Shown here piece by piece: positions 1-12,139 of a stretch of 64,000 nt of DNA (within the stretch, counting starts at the first letter, position 1; each line of letters opens with the position of its first letter). The notes below the pieces were generated by a model. That model was not told where the DNA came from, did no database searches, and worked only from the letters and a program-made list of their open reading frames with translations. Made by a program: the position numbers and the translations under genes. Origin of the DNA: Pseudoclavibacter helvolus (GTDB lineage: Bacteria > Actinomycetota > Actinomycetes > Actinomycetales > Microbacteriaceae); assembly GCF_014191305.1 (NCBI RefSeq), contig NZ_JACHWJ010000002.1, forward strand, positions 248,001-312,000. The letters are read 5' to 3'.

Positions 1-773
1 GGCGCCGAGACGAGCATCTCGTCGTGGCGGAGGCCGATGATGCGGTCGGTGTGGCGGAGTGCGAGGGGCAGCACGTGGAGGCTGACGAGCACGGGGATGC
101 CGTCGCGGGTGGCGATGTCGCGCAGAAGTTCGAGCACGGAGTCGGCGAGCTTCGGGTCGAGGGATGCGACGGGTTCGTCGGCGAGGATCACTCGCGGCTG
201 CTGCATGAGGGCGCGGGCGATGGCGACGCGCTGCTGCTGGCCGCCGCTCAGCGAGCGGGCGGGGTCCTTCGCCTTGTGCGCGACGCCGACGCGGTCGAGC
301 AGCTCCATCGCCCGTCTGTGGTGTTCGCTGCTGAAGCCGCCGACGAGGTTGATGGGGCCCGCGCTGTGGAGGGCGCCGGTGAGCACGTTGGTGAGCACGC
401 TGAGGCGGGGGATGAGGTTGAACTGCTGAAACACCTGACCGACGCCGGCGCGCAAATGCCGGAGCTCGCCCCGCCGGAGGTTGGTGACATCGTGGCCGGC
501 GACGCGTGCCGTCCCGCCCGTGATGGGTGCGAAGCCGGTCAGGCTGCGCATGAGCGTCGACTTGCCGGAGCCGGACGCGCCGAGAAGGGCGACCATCTCG
601 CCGGGGTGCAGGTCGAGGTCGACGCCGTCGAGCACGGTCGTCTCGTCGTAGGCGACCCGGAGGCCGCGCACGGTGACGCGGGGGAGGCGGGTGAGTGCAT
701 CCATGTCGCTGGTCGTGGTGGTTGCTGGTGCGGGCGCGGTGTTCGCGCTGGGTGCTGGGGCGAGGTTCGTCAT
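1..773 (-). CDS. phnC: Phosphonate-type ABC transporter ATP-binding protein (partial)
   Basis: This frame runs off the left edge, so the C-terminus is missing. Translation from the ATG at 773 shows a Walker A motif GASGSGKST near residue 50, a Q-loop region with FQQFNLIPRLSV, the ABC signature LSGGQQQR, and a Walker B ILADEPVASLDP followed by an H-loop in VLVSLHVL. This order and the QFNLIPR wording are typical of PhnC, the cytoplasmic ATPase that powers phosphonate (or phosphite/phosphate-ester) import. An Ala/Pro/Thr-rich stretch of about 20 residues precedes the domain. The start overlaps the stop of the upstream phnD-like gene by ATGA, so the two are co-transcribed. The permease gene (phnE) would lie outside the window to the left. 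Confidence 0.9.
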   Translation of the reverse strand, partial: MTNLAPAPSANTAPAPATTTTSDMDALTRLPRVTVRGLRVAYDETTVLDGVDLDLHPGEMVALLGASGSGKSTLMRSLTGFAPITGGTARVAGHDVTNLRRGELRHLRAGVGQVFQQFNLIPRLSVLTNVLTGALHSAGPINLVGGFSSEHHRRAMELLDRVGVAHKAKDPARSLSGGQQQRVAIARALMQQPRVILADEPVASLDPKLADSVLELLRDIATRDGIPVLVSLHVLPLALRHTDRIIGLRHDEMLVSA

Positions 774-1662
774 TCGAGGTCCTCGAGCTTCACGCCAGCG
801 ATGCCGGCAATCTCCACGAAGCCATCGAAGACGGAGGGCTCGGGGTCGACGGAGACGGGGAGTCCGATGAAGCCGGAGCCGAGGGCGCCGAGGGCCTCGG
901 CGTTCTCCTCGACGAAGACCGCCTGGATGGCGTCTTGGATGACGGTGCGCTTCTCGTCGCTGAGTTCAGGGCTGCCGAGGACGCTGCCCATGACGGGCAT
1001 AGGCGCGCTCTCGCCGACGCCGCGCCACTCGCCGTCTGCGAAGGGGAAGATGGGTTCGCCGAGCTCGGTGAGCATGATGGAGGTGCAGGCGGCGTCCACC
1101 TGGCCTTGTTCGAGGGCAGCGAAGGAGCCCTCGTGGCCGCCGGCGAAGATCGCCTCGTAGTCGGTGCCCTGCTCGAGGCCCGCCTCCTGGAGCATGTGGA
1201 CGGGCATGAAGTAGCCGGAGCTGGAGGCCTGGTCGGCGAAGGCGACGGTCTTGCCCTCGAGGTCGGTGAGTTCCTGCACGGGGGAGTCGTTCAAGACGAC
1301 GCAGGTGGAGACGGGGTCTTCGCTGCCCTCCCAGGCGAGCAGCGCATCCACTTTGCCCGTGTTGACGGCGAGGGCGGACGGGAAGCCGCTCATGATGCCC
1401 ATGTCGACGTGGTCGGCGCGGATGGCCCGACGACGCTGAGGTAGTCGGGCACGTCGGTGACCTCGACGGTGTAGCCGGTCTCGGCTTCGAGGAGCTCGAC
1501 GAGTGCGTCGATGGGGTTGGCCTGGGTGGGGTCTTCGCCGAGGGGGATGGTGGCGATCGTGATGGTGGTGTCGTCGGCGGTGGCTTCGGCCGTCTGGCAG
1601 CCGGTGAGGGCGAGGGCGCTGACGCCCATGATGCCGAAGGCGAGGAGCGGTGAACGGCGCAA
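770..1662 (-). pseudogene. phnD: Phosphonate ABC transporter substrate-binding lipoprotein, frameshifted
   Basis: Two adjacent frames together encode one PhnD-like periplasmic binding protein of about 297 residues. The first half starts at a TTG (1662) preceded by GGAAGG. It carries a lipoprotein signal peptide ending in a lipobox LTGC, then an ATIPLGEDP segment and VPDYLSVV. The second half continues as AIRADHVDMGIMSGFPSALA, typical of PhnD, through TDLEGKTVAFADQASSSGY to the stop at 770. The two halves meet around 1427-1431, where one base is missing: the reading changes from DYLSVVGPSAP to AIRADHVD. The span is 893 nt, one short of a multiple of three, as expected for a single-base deletion. 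It could be a true pseudogene or a sequencing error. Its stop overlaps the phnC-like start (ATGA). Confidence 0.85.
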
Positions 1663-1801
1663 GTTCGGGGTCCTTCCGAGGGATGCTCCCGGGATTTCGA
1701 GGTATGCAAACTCGCGAAGGTGACCGGCAATTACGAGACCGCTGGACTGGAAATTGGCGCGCAGGTGAACAGTTGGGGTGGGGCGGCGGTGCCCAGTTCT
1801 A

Positions 1802-1838
1802 GTACGTAAAGACGTACGTGTTCTGGTACTATTGCGGC
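1802..1838 (+). promoter_or_regulatory. Palindromic operator and leaderless promoter of the Phd/RelE-type module
   Basis: A perfect inverted repeat, GTACGT-AAAG-ACGTAC, lies at 1802-1817. A good -10 box TACTAT lies at 1827-1832, so transcription should begin at or next to the ATG at 1839, giving a leaderless message. The -35 position would fall inside the palindrome. This layout fits autorepression by the antitoxin or the toxin-antitoxin complex. The sequence is observed; the binding role is inferred. Confidence 0.55.
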
Positions 1839-2126
1839 ATGGCAACCACACGCATCCTGTCCAGCTCGGAAGCCCGCAAGGACCTCCCGGCCATCGGCAA
1901 GCAGATCGAGGCGGAAGGTCTCGATTTCAAGCCGGTCTTGTTCGGGACGCATCGCAAACCGGTCGGGGCGATCATTCCCGTCGAGCTGCTCGATCGTATG
2001 GAGAGTCTGCTCGAGGATGCCTTTATCGCGCGTACCGTAGCGCCCCGGCTTGCTGCCGGCGAGGGTGACGCCAGCATGGCGGAGATCGCTGCTGGTCTGG
2101 GTCTCGACCCGGCGCGCTTCGAGTGA
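1839..2126 (+). CDS. Type II antitoxin, Phd/YefM-like
   Basis: A 95-residue protein starting MATTRILSSSEARKDLP. The opening strand and helix, followed by PVGAIIPVELLDRMESLLED, match the Phd/YefM antitoxin fold: an N-terminal DNA-binding dimer and a C-terminal helix that wraps the toxin. An in-frame upstream start at 1818 is possible, but 1839 is preferred because a -10 box sits seven bases before it and the Phd fold begins there. The stop overlaps the GTG start of the next gene (GTGA), the usual arrangement for an antitoxin-toxin operon. It should repress its own promoter through the palindrome at 1802-1817. Confidence 0.75.
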   Translation: MATTRILSSSEARKDLPAIGKQIEAEGLDFKPVLFGTHRKPVGAIIPVELLDRMESLLEDAFIARTVAPRLAAGEGDASMAEIAAGLGLDPARFE

Positions 2127-2455
2127 CGAGGTTCGCGAAGCCGCCTCGGGGGTTCCAAGCAGACCTCGATGCATTGCCCGACGATGCGACCCGCGTGAAA
2201 GCCCTGGAGATGGCAGTGCTCGTGCGAGACGGCAAGGTCCGCGGCCATTCGCTGGATGATCGAGTCGCGACCGGTGATCTCTCGGACTGCTTCAAGCTCT
2301 ATTTCGACACGGTCGGCGGTATCAAGCCTCGCTTTCGGCTCGTCTATCGAGAGTGCCGGGATCGTGTGCAGCTTGTTGCCGTGCAGCCGGTCGCGGTCGG
2401 ATTTCGTGAGGGTCTCGACGCCTACACGCGGGCGGCCAAGAACCTCGGCCGCTGA
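2123..2455 (+). CDS. Type II toxin, RelE/ParE-like
   Basis: A 110-residue basic protein beginning at a GTG that overlaps the antitoxin stop. The C-terminal half, KPRFRLVYRECRDRVQLVAV followed by VGFREGLDAYTRAAKNL, has the beta-sheet and basic-residue pattern of RelE/ParE-superfamily toxins (ribosome-dependent mRNA cleavage or gyrase inhibition). Size, position after a Phd-like antitoxin and the 4-bp overlap support the assignment. Which target it attacks cannot be told from sequence alone. It sits next to the hsdR 3' end, as toxin-antitoxin modules often do in defence islands. Confidence 0.7.
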   Translation: MTRFAKPPRGFQADLDALPDDATRVKALEMAVLVRDGKVRGHSLDDRVATGDLSDCFKLYFDTVGGIKPRFRLVYRECRDRVQLVAVQPVAVGFREGLDAYTRAAKNLGR

Positions 2456-3690
2456 ACTCGTGGCGAGGCTCCGACACGCGCCTCGGGGCTAGGCGTCGCG
2501 ACTGGCGCGTTCGCGGAGCTTCTCGTACATATCCATCGCCAGCAGCATCTCTTTCACGCGGTCCCAGTCTTGTGACTGCAGCAGGTGCTGGAACGCGCGA
2601 TTCTGCTGGGCACCTGACGCGTAGGCCGCGTCTTCCAGCTCGACGTTGATGCTCGGTGAGAACTCGAAATCGACGCGGGTGTTGGCGTTGGCCTGCGACC
2701 GCAGCTCATCGCTTTCGAGCACCTGGCCCATGAGCGTGTTCGCAGCCTCGACGGCCTGAACCTCGTCGATGTCAGCGCCAGCAAACAGGTCGTTGATCTT
2801 GTCGATCACCTCCGAAAGCAGCCCGTACTTCGTTTCTCGCGGCGAGGCCGAGCCAGCTGCCTTCAATCCGCTCAGCTCGCCTGCCTCCCCATCGACGAGC
2901 CGCAGCCGAGCCTGCTCCTGCTTCTTGAGCTGGAAGTGCTTCAGCACGATCTCGTCGGTGTCGATCGCCGACGCGAGGGTGTCTTTGCGCTTGATAGGCG
3001 TCCGGTACACGCGGAGGAAGATCGCCCATTTCTCGATGTCGGTGTCGTCGTAGTTGACGATCTGCGACAGGAAGTCGTATGACTTCACGAACTGGTTGAC
3101 GGTGCCCCGGAACTCTTCGAGGCGAGCTAGCTCGACGGCATCCTCGTCGGCAACCGCCGCATCCCACCGATCCCAGAACACGTCCCGGGACACCTTGATG
3201 TAGGAGTAGAGCGCGTTGTGTCGCTTGCCTTCGAGCCACTCGTGCACGACCCCGTCGATGTCGTGCTGGTCGATGATGCGCATCGCCCGCAGCTTCGACA
3301 GCATCTCGTGGATGACGTTCGGGTCCGACTCCTCCGTCAGCTTCGCGTCCTCGTAGTAGACCTGGAACGCGGCGAGAATCTCGTTCGGGTCGTTCACGAA
3401 GTCGAGAACGTACGTGTTCTCCTTCCCCGGGAACGTTCGGTTGAGGCGAGACAGCGTCTGCACGGCCGTGATTCCCGACAGCTTCTTGTCGACATACATG
3501 CCGACGAGCATCGGCTGATCGAATCCGGTCTGGAACTTGTTCGCGACGATCATCACCTGGAACTCGTCACCCGCGAACGCCATCTCCAACGACCTGCCCT
3601 TGAGGCCAGGGTTCAGTTGGGCTGCCGCTATGTTCTCGGACAGTAGCTCCCCGGTAAATTGGGTAGGGAAGTCGCCGGGAGGGGCAATTC

Positions 3691-3975
3691 ATGTCTCGTA
3701 GAAGATTTACGCAGGAATTTAAGGACGAGCTCTGTCAGGAGGTGATCGCGTCGTCGAAACCGATCAAGGACGTTGCAGCGTCGTATGGTGTGGGCGCGGA
3801 GACTCTCCGGAATTGGCTCGCGAAGTATCGGGCGGACAACCCGGTCACGGAACTCCCTGTGAGTGGATCGGAGCGAGAGCGACTCCGTGAGCTCGAGAAG
3901 GAAGTCCTGGAGCTACGGGCGGAGACCGCGTTCCTGAAAAAAGCTACGGCTTACTTCGCGCGGGAGCAGCGGTAG
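3691..3975 (+). CDS. IS3-family OrfA (DNA-binding, HTH)
   Basis: A 94-residue protein with an N-terminal helix-turn-helix (FTQEFKDELCQEV...IKDVAASYGVGAETLRNW) and a C-terminal leucine-zipper-like coiled coil (RLRELEKEVLELRAET). This is the IS3 OrfA that recognises the inverted repeats. An A6G slippery heptamer at 3937-3943 allows ribosomes to slip back one base. The new frame stays open into orfB, giving a fused OrfAB transposase. The stop overlaps the GTG of orfB by one base (TAGTG). Confidence 0.95.
   Translation: MSRRRFTQEFKDELCQEVIASSKPIKDVAASYGVGAETLRNWLAKYRADNPVTELPVSGSERERLRELEKEVLELRAETAFLKKATAYFAREQR
3937..3943 (+). promoter_or_regulatory. Programmed -1 frameshift signal of the IS3 element
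   Basis: The heptamer AAAAAAG is placed as AAA-AAA-G in the orfA frame. After a -1 slip the reading continues through SYGLLRAGAAVV directly into orfB without a stop, so OrfAB can be made. The same signal occurs at 24224-24230 in the second copy. That IS3 elements use such slips is established; its use here is inferred. Confidence 0.75.
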
Positions 3976-4859
3976 TGAGCAAGTATGAATACATTGACTC
4001 CCTGACCATTGACGCGAGTGTTAATCATTCCGTCACGAAAATGTGCGCTTGGCTTGGTGTTTCGAAATCTGGTTTCTATTCCTGGAGGGACCCGACGCCA
4101 ACTCGCACGCAGGAGCGACGAGACGCACTTGTCGAGAAGATCACAATGTTCTTCGAAGCGTCGGACGGGACGTATGGGTATCGGCGAATTCACGCTGACC
4201 TTGCCGAGGCTGGCACGCACTGTTCCCCGGAGCTCGTTCGCCGCCTGATGGCTGAGCACAAGCTTGTGGCCTGCCAGCCTCGACCGTTCCGAGTCACGAC
4301 AACCACGGATGGCGAGGAGCATGCCCTCCCGGATCTCGTCGAGCGCGACTTCACGGCCACCCGACCGGGTCGGAAATTCGTCGGCGATATCACCTACATT
4401 CACACCTGGCAGGGTTTCGTGTATCTCGCGACCGTCATCGATTGCTATTCAAAGAAAGTCGTTGGGTGGGCCATTGAGGACCACATGCGGACCGAGTTGA
4501 TCGAGCAGGCGCTCAGAAATGCCGCCGAGAGCACACCGATTGAGGAGGGCGCTGTGTTCCATTCCGATCGCGGAAGTGTCTACACGTCCAGCGATTTTCG
4601 GAAGTCGGTGAAAGATCTCGGAATGCGTTCCTCGATGGGGCGAACTGGTGTATGTTGGGATAACGCGATGGCCGAATCATTCTTCGCTGCCTTGAAAAAT
4701 GAGCGAGTGTATCGGACGACGTATCCGAGCAAGAAGCATGCTCGGAAGGATATCGTTCGCTATATCGAGGGGTTCTATAACAGTCGGCGTCGCCATTCGG
4801 GGTTAGGGTATCAAACGCCGAATCAGGTCCATCACGGGCCACTCACGTTGGCAGCATAA
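3975..4859 (+). CDS. IS3-family transposase OrfB (DDE integrase core)
   Basis: A 294-residue integrase-type transposase. After an HTH_21-like region (SKSGFYSW, YGYRRIHADL) comes the rve domain. The catalytic acidic residues are in GDITYIHTWQGFVYLATVID, in FHSDRGSVYTS and in CWDNAMAESFFAALKNE, giving the D-D-(35)-E pattern. The C-terminus YNSRRRHSGLGYQTP is typical of the family. It is made alone from the GTG at 3975 or, as the active form, by frameshifting from orfA. The protein appears complete, so the element should be able to move. Confidence 0.95.
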   Translation: MSKYEYIDSLTIDASVNHSVTKMCAWLGVSKSGFYSWRDPTPTRTQERRDALVEKITMFFEASDGTYGYRRIHADLAEAGTHCSPELVRRLMAEHKLVACQPRPFRVTTTTDGEEHALPDLVERDFTATRPGRKFVGDITYIHTWQGFVYLATVIDCYSKKVVGWAIEDHMRTELIEQALRNAAESTPIEEGAVFHSDRGSVYTSSDFRKSVKDLGMRSSMGRTGVCWDNAMAESFFAALKNERVYRTTYPSKKHARKDIVRYIEGFYNSRRRHSGLGYQTPNQVHHGPLTLAA

Positions 4860-6935
4860 AAGTCATCGCATTCAGGCTGGGGACAGTCCGAAAACATCGC
4901 GGCAGACCAAGTGTCGTCTCCGTGTACTCGCTGGCCCCGCTTTCCGGGTCGGTGACCGTGCCCGAGAACGCTACGAGCGCGCCGAGGTTGCCGCCGTATC
5001 CGCGCTCCTTCAAGTATTTGTCGATGGCGAGCTTGTACCGCACCGCCTCCTTGCGCGACCCCGTTACGACCATCGCCTTCGCGCGCCCGCCGAGCTCGGG
5101 CTGCACGTTCGCGCGGAAGTGCTCCACGATGATGGCAACCTTCTGGCTGATGTTCGTCGGATGCAGCCGCACCCACCGCATCAGCTCCTTGCCGGCCTGC
5201 TGCGTGTCGACCTCAACCTCGGTGCCGCTTGAGTCGGTGTGCGCGATCTTGAACGCCAGGTCGTAGGGCAGGTAGTTCTTGAGCACGTCGAGGATGAAGC
5301 CCTCCTCGATGGCTTGCTTCATCGAGTACAGGTCGAACGCCTGCTTCGTGCCGCTCTCGTCCGGGCGCCCGAACAGTTCGATCGTCTTGCCCTTCGGGGT
5401 CGCTGTGAACGCGAAGAACGAGATCGATCCGGTGCCCACGCGACGCTGCATCACGTCGGCGAGCACGTCCTCGGCGTCGACGGATGCTTCGCTTGCGTCG
5501 GCATCTGCAGTGGCGGCGCCCGTGGTGTTTTCCTTAGCCACATCGAGGAGGTCGCGAGCGGATGCGCCCTTCGCGCCCGCGGTCAGCACCTGCTTGAGTT
5601 TGTCGGCTGCGTTGCCCGACTGTGAGGAATGCGCCTCATCGGCGATAACGGCATACTTCCGCCCGGCGAGGCCGACGCTTTTCTCGATGGTGTCGAGTGC
5701 CCACGGGAAAGTCTGAAGGGTGACGCCGATGATCTGCTTCCCAGCGAGGAGCGCGGCGGTGAGTCGAGCTGACTTCGCGGCGTCGCCGCCACGAGTGATC
5801 GCCTCGAACACGCCGCCGGTGGTCTCGAGCTGTTCGACGGCGCGCTGGAGCTGCCCGTCCAGCACCTGCCGGTCGGAGACGACGATGACCCCATCGAACA
5901 CCTTCTCGCCGTCGGCGTCGTGGAGCTGCGCCATGCGGTGCGCGGTCCACGCGATGGAGTCGGTCTTCCCGGAGCCCGCCGAGTGCTGGATCAGGTAGTT
6001 GCTGCCAGGCCCCTCTTCACGCACCGCGGCTTCGAGCTTCGTGACGGCGCGCCACTGGTGGTAGCGGGGGAACCGCACCTGCTTGCTGACGGTCTTCTTG
6101 CCCGTGACGCTGTCGGTCTTCTCCTCGAACCGATAGTGCATGAACCGGCCGACGAGGTCGAGCCAGGTCTCGCGTTGCAGGATCTCCTGCCAAAAGTACG
6201 CGCTCGGGCTCGTGCCCGGGATGGGCGGGTTGCCGGCGCCGTTGTTCTTGCCGCGGTTGAAGGGGAGGAAGTAGGTGCTGGCGCCGGAAAGGCGCGTGGT
6301 CATGTGCGCTTCCTCGTTGGTGACGACGAAGTGCACAAGCGCCCCGCGCCCGAAGGTCAGAAGGGGTTCGCCGTCGGGGCGTCGGTCTCTCGCGTACTGC
6401 TTCAGGCCTGCTTGCAGGTTCTGGGTGAGGTCGGTCTTGAGCTCGATCGTCGACACGGGCAGACCGTTGACGAACAGCACCAGGTCGATGCGGTTGCCGT
6501 TCTTCGTCGAGTACCGCACCTGACGCATCACGCGGAGGCGGTTGGATGCGAACCGCTCGTTTACCTGCGCGTTCAGCTCGGTCGGTGGCTTGGCTTGGAA
6601 GAACGACAGCTTCGCCGACCCACCGCCCGCGGTGACGCCGAGCGGGTCACGCAGCAGGCCGAGGGTACCGCCACCGTTTTGGGGGTCCGTTGTGAGGTGT
6701 TTGGTGATGCGGTCGAGGATCTGCCGCTCCGCCTGCGCCTGCACTTCAGTGGATGCGCTCGGCTTGATCAGCTTGTCGAGCTGCGGTTGCTGCGTCTCCC
6801 GCAACCACGCGAAGAGATCCTCGGGGAAGATGGCCCGTTCGCGGTCGTAGCCGGCATCGTTGGGGGAGTAGAGCCAGCCGTTTGCTTCGAGGTGCTCGCA
6901 GATCTCGACCTCGAACGCGTCCTCTTTGTGGATGC

Positions 6936-8176
6936 TCATGCGTTGACCTTGCCGTGTTCCCGCACGTCGATCTTTCCCGTCACCGCGGCCGAGATGAGCG
7001 CGGCACGACGCTCCTTCGACAGGGCGATGGCTTGGCGGGCTTCGGCAATCGTCGCGTCGAGCTGCGCAGTAGTCGCGCGGCTACGTGCGAGCAAGAGACT
7101 CTGCATTTCCAAGTCCGGCACCGGCACCAGGATCTCGCGGACAACGGTCGTATTCAGGCGCTGGCGGGTGGAACCGCGTGAAGCGGTACGCATTCGGCTT
7201 CCCACACCAGGTGAGGAAAGCGCCCAGGCAAGGTAGGGGCCGGTCGTGAGCTCGTTTGGGCGAACTCTGAAGCAGTCAGCTTTGACTATGGCCGGTCCGA
7301 TTTCGGGTACGACGGCGGCTCGCCCGAGCGGCATACGGTCGTCGCCCAGCCCTGCAACTATCACGTCCCCCGTGACTGCTTGGTGTGCGCTCAGCTCCGC
7401 GCCGTAGTCGGACGGGATGTAAGCCTCGTCCTCGCGCTTGAACTCGTTGATACCAACGTTTCCAAGACGAATGACTCGGGTCCCTGAGTCCGAGTAGTGC
7501 TTAGACGACAGCGATGATCCGAAAGGCCCATCTACGATCGACTTGATCACGCGCCGAAGTGGCAGGAGCGGGGGAACTGCCTCGTCAATGAGCTTCTGCC
7601 ACGCTGCTGCGCGGCGCTCGATGAGAAGCTCGATGAGCTTCTCCTGGTCCGCGATGAACGCGTCGATCTCCGCCGTCTCCCGGTCGAGGTAGTCAGCTAC
7701 TGCGGATTGGGTCTCCACTTGAGGTGCGGGAATGGAAAACGCCGCAACCTTCTCAGCAGTGAAATGTGGGAGCGTCGCCAGATTGCACGCCACTGCAATC
7801 TCGCCGTGTACGAGCGCGCTCTGAAGGGCGTAGTTGATAAACCGCCCATCCGACAGGTGGGCGTCCGGTCGGACCCGTACAATGGAGTTCTGGAAGCCCC
7901 AACCGGTGAGATCCTCTTCAAGGTATGTGCTGCGGCCGAACCCGGCTCCGCCCTCGACGATCGCGACATCGCCAGCGCGAAGCTCGAGGGACCGCAACTC
8001 GGCGGGAGAGAACCACATGGTCTGCTCGGGGAGGTCCAGTCTGCGACCGTTCGGCTGAATGTGCGCTGCCCGAAGATAGGGGGCACTGATGTCTGTTGGG
8101 TCGTTAGGCGCTGGCTGGACCATTTTGCCAAGTGCAACTCTGCCGAGTCGCTTGATCGGTTCTGGCGCAAAACTCC

Positions 8177-8180
<4 letters not shown>
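6936..8180 (-). CDS. hsdS: Type I restriction-modification specificity subunit S
   Basis: A 414-residue protein starting at GTG 8180, which overlaps the hsdM stop (GTGA). It has two target-recognition domains: one in about residues 5-150 (PYLRAAHIQPNG, WGFQNSIVRV) and one in about 205-355 (DGPFGSSLSSKHYSDSGT, STRQRLNTTVV). Each is followed by a helical spacer: DYLDRETAEIDAFIADQEK and RATTAQLDATIAEARQAI. HsdS reads a bipartite DNA site and docks two HsdM and, when present, two HsdR. Its frame is intact. Its 3' end overlaps hsdR (ATGA). Codon use is somewhat less GC-biased than in the metabolic genes, consistent with transfer. Confidence 0.95.
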
Positions 8181-10165
<1,985 letters not shown>

Positions 10166-10670
10166 AGGCGGGGTGGGGCTCCTTCGCGCGGCGGTGCGGG
10201 TGTTGCTATGTCAAATGTAGGCGAGATCGGTAGTCGGTGAACCCAGTCGACGAACTCGATGCCGAGCGAGACGCGGTGGTAGCGTCACCGTCTAGCGGCC
10301 GCTGTGCGCTCAACATAACCGGCTTGTGGTCCGGTCCAAAGGTCATTAGTCTGAACGCGAGAGATCAAGAAGGCATCAATTGAAGCTGTTATAACTGGTC
10401 CCTTACGCAGTGGTAGTAGCGGCGCCAAGCCTTTTTTTCTGCGGAAGATCTGTTTCGCGTCAGTCGCTATGCCTACTGAATCCAGGGGAAAGTAGGTGCC
10501 AACTTCAGTTGAACTAAATGCAACCAAGTGGGGCGTGGACGGGTTCCTCACCCCAAAAGAAGTTCTCCAGAAACTCCTCATCACAGAGTCAGTTGCTTCC
10601 ACGACTTGACACCGACCTCGTCTCTGAAAAACTTACGTGCGATCAGTGGAGCAGACCAAAGGCGGTATGT
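10166..10670. other. Divergent intergenic region between hsdM and the OLD-family gene
   Basis: About 505 bp without a convincing gene. It is poorer in G+C than its surroundings. Open frames exist on both strands (for example 10285-10602 minus), but none resembles a known protein or shows the third-position GC bias of real genes. It should contain the promoters of both divergent genes. I could not place a -10/-35 pair with confidence. Confidence 0.5.
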
Positions 10671-12081
10671 GTGCGTATTAAGTCAGTCGGCATTGAGAAT
10701 TTTCGATGCCTCAACGAAGTCGACATCGATTTTGACCAGATCACGACCTTTATTGGCCCCAACGGGGCCGGAAAAAGCTCAGTGCTTCGCGCGTTGGATT
10801 GGTTCTTCAACGGTGGAGTCATCGACGAGAAGGATGTCTGGTCGGGAAGCGACCTACAGCGAGTACGAGTGCGAGTCACCTTTGACACATTGACCAGCAC
10901 AGATCGCGCGGCCCTTGGCGATAAGTATGCTCCAGTGAACGCCGATACATTCACCGCTTGGCGCACGTGGACCAATGGTCAAGACAAAATGACTGGGAAC
11001 GCCTTAGTGTTCCCGCCTTTCGAGACAGTTCGAAACGCGTCTGGGGCTGGCCCGAAGAAGGATGCTTTAACCGAACTACTCGCGAATTACCCTGATCACG
11101 AACTACCCAAGTGGTCTTCCATGTCCAAGGTCGAGTCCGCCATGGATGAATGGGAACGCGCCAACTCTGAACACCTTGAAGAGTCCGAATCAGGCGGAAG
11201 CCATCTATTCGGATTCAACGGGCAGAACGTCCTGTCTGGAGTCTTCGATTTCGTGTTGGTAACTGCTGATCTTCGCGCCAACGAAGAGAGTCAAGATTCT
11301 CGGGGAACAATCATTGGTCGCATCCTTGAGAAGACAGTTGATCGTGCCAAGGCTGATGCCGCGTATTCCCGGCTCGCGGAGGACGTGGCGAGTCGTAGAG
11401 AAGCAATATCAAAAGAACATCTCGTTTCTCAGCTTGATCAGCTTGGCTCTGACCTAAGCCGTGAAATCGAGGCGTTCACCGCCGGTCGCAAAATCCAGTT
11501 GTCGGCTCAAGAGCCCGAGCTCAAGCCCCAGATGTCGAAGATACGGGTGACTGTAATGGACCAGATGACAGAAACCGATGTTGACCGGCAAGGGCATGGT
11601 TTTCAGCGTGCCCTACTAATCTCCAGCCTGAAAATGCTTGCCAGCAAGAGCGCAGGCGAGGATTCCGAGAGTGTCATTTGCCTAGCAATTGAAGAGCCTG
11701 AACTCTTCCAGCACCCCACGCAAGCTCGAGCATTCTCCAGCGTGCTCAGGACGCTCGCGAGCGACCTCGCCAATGGCCTGCAGGTCGCCTATGCAACACA
11801 CTCACCCTATTTTGTAGACGCTCGGTACTTCGATGAGATTCGGCGAGTTCGGCGAAGTGCGGATGCCCCTGATCAGCACGCTCAGGTCACAGTCTCGCAC
11901 GCAAAATTGGATGCAGTTGCTTCCAGGTTGACGGGTTATGTCGACCCGAAGGTAGTCACCGCCAGGTGGGACATGGTGTGCAACCAGCACCTATCCGAAG
12001 CCCTCTTTGCGGACGCCGTAATGCGGCTCTTCGGACTTTCGGTGGGGGTAGGGCTCGCCGGGTGAGGTTCGACGGGTAGGG

Positions 12082-12139
12082 GTCGAGGTCCCGGAGGATC
12101 AGAAGCGCTAACCACCTGATCCATCACGAGGACCTCGAC
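12082..12139 (+). promoter_or_regulatory. Hairpin abutting the ISL3a transposase start
   Basis: The arms GTCGAGGTCC (12082-12091) and GGACCTCGAC (12130-12139) can pair, with an inner stem GGATCAG/CTGATCC (12096-12102 and 12116-12122). The right arm ends on the base before the GTG start codon. In RNA it would hide the ribosome-binding region. A similar structure sits in the same place in ISL3b. The pairing is seen; a control role is inferred. Confidence 0.6.

Larger units (their letters stand above)
3618..4909 (+). mobile_element. IS3-family insertion sequence, copy 1 (1,292 bp)
   Basis: The ends are defined by comparison with the second copy at 23905-25196 and by imperfect inverted repeats of about 30 bp. 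The left end reads TGGGCTGCCGCTATGTT. The right end, read inward, is TGGTCTGCCGCGATGTT. The flanks carry a 3-bp target duplication AGT (3615-3617 and 4910-4912). Inside are orfA and orfB with an A6G frameshift signal, the usual IS3 organisation. It lies opposite in orientation to hsdR, which it disrupts. The element is in a fixed offset of 20,287 bp from copy 2, with no internal difference seen by eye. Confidence 0.97.
2489..6939 (-). pseudogene. hsdR: Type I restriction endonuclease R subunit, split by an IS3-family element
   Basis: The gene starts at ATG 6939, overlapping the hsdS stop by ATGA. The N-terminal part (6939-4910) carries a PD-(D/E)XK-type nuclease core (RIDLVLFVNGLPVSTIELKTD), Walker A HSAGSGKTDS, a DEAD-like VIADEAHSS and motif III FFAFTATP. 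The insertion then adds 1,292 bp. The C-terminal part (3614-2489) resumes with LNPGLKGRSLEMAFAGDEF, VANKFQTGFDQP and SRLNRTFPGK, helicase motifs V and VI. Removing 3618-4909 and one AGT copy joins the halves in frame and gives 1,051 residues, normal for HsdR. As it stands, the motor is cut between the two RecA lobes, so restriction should be lost while hsdM and hsdS stay intact. Confidence 0.95.

Noticed and set aside
10285-10602. 105-residue minus-strand frame upstream of hsdM
   Set aside because: No codon bias, no recognisable domain, and it fills the divergent promoter region.
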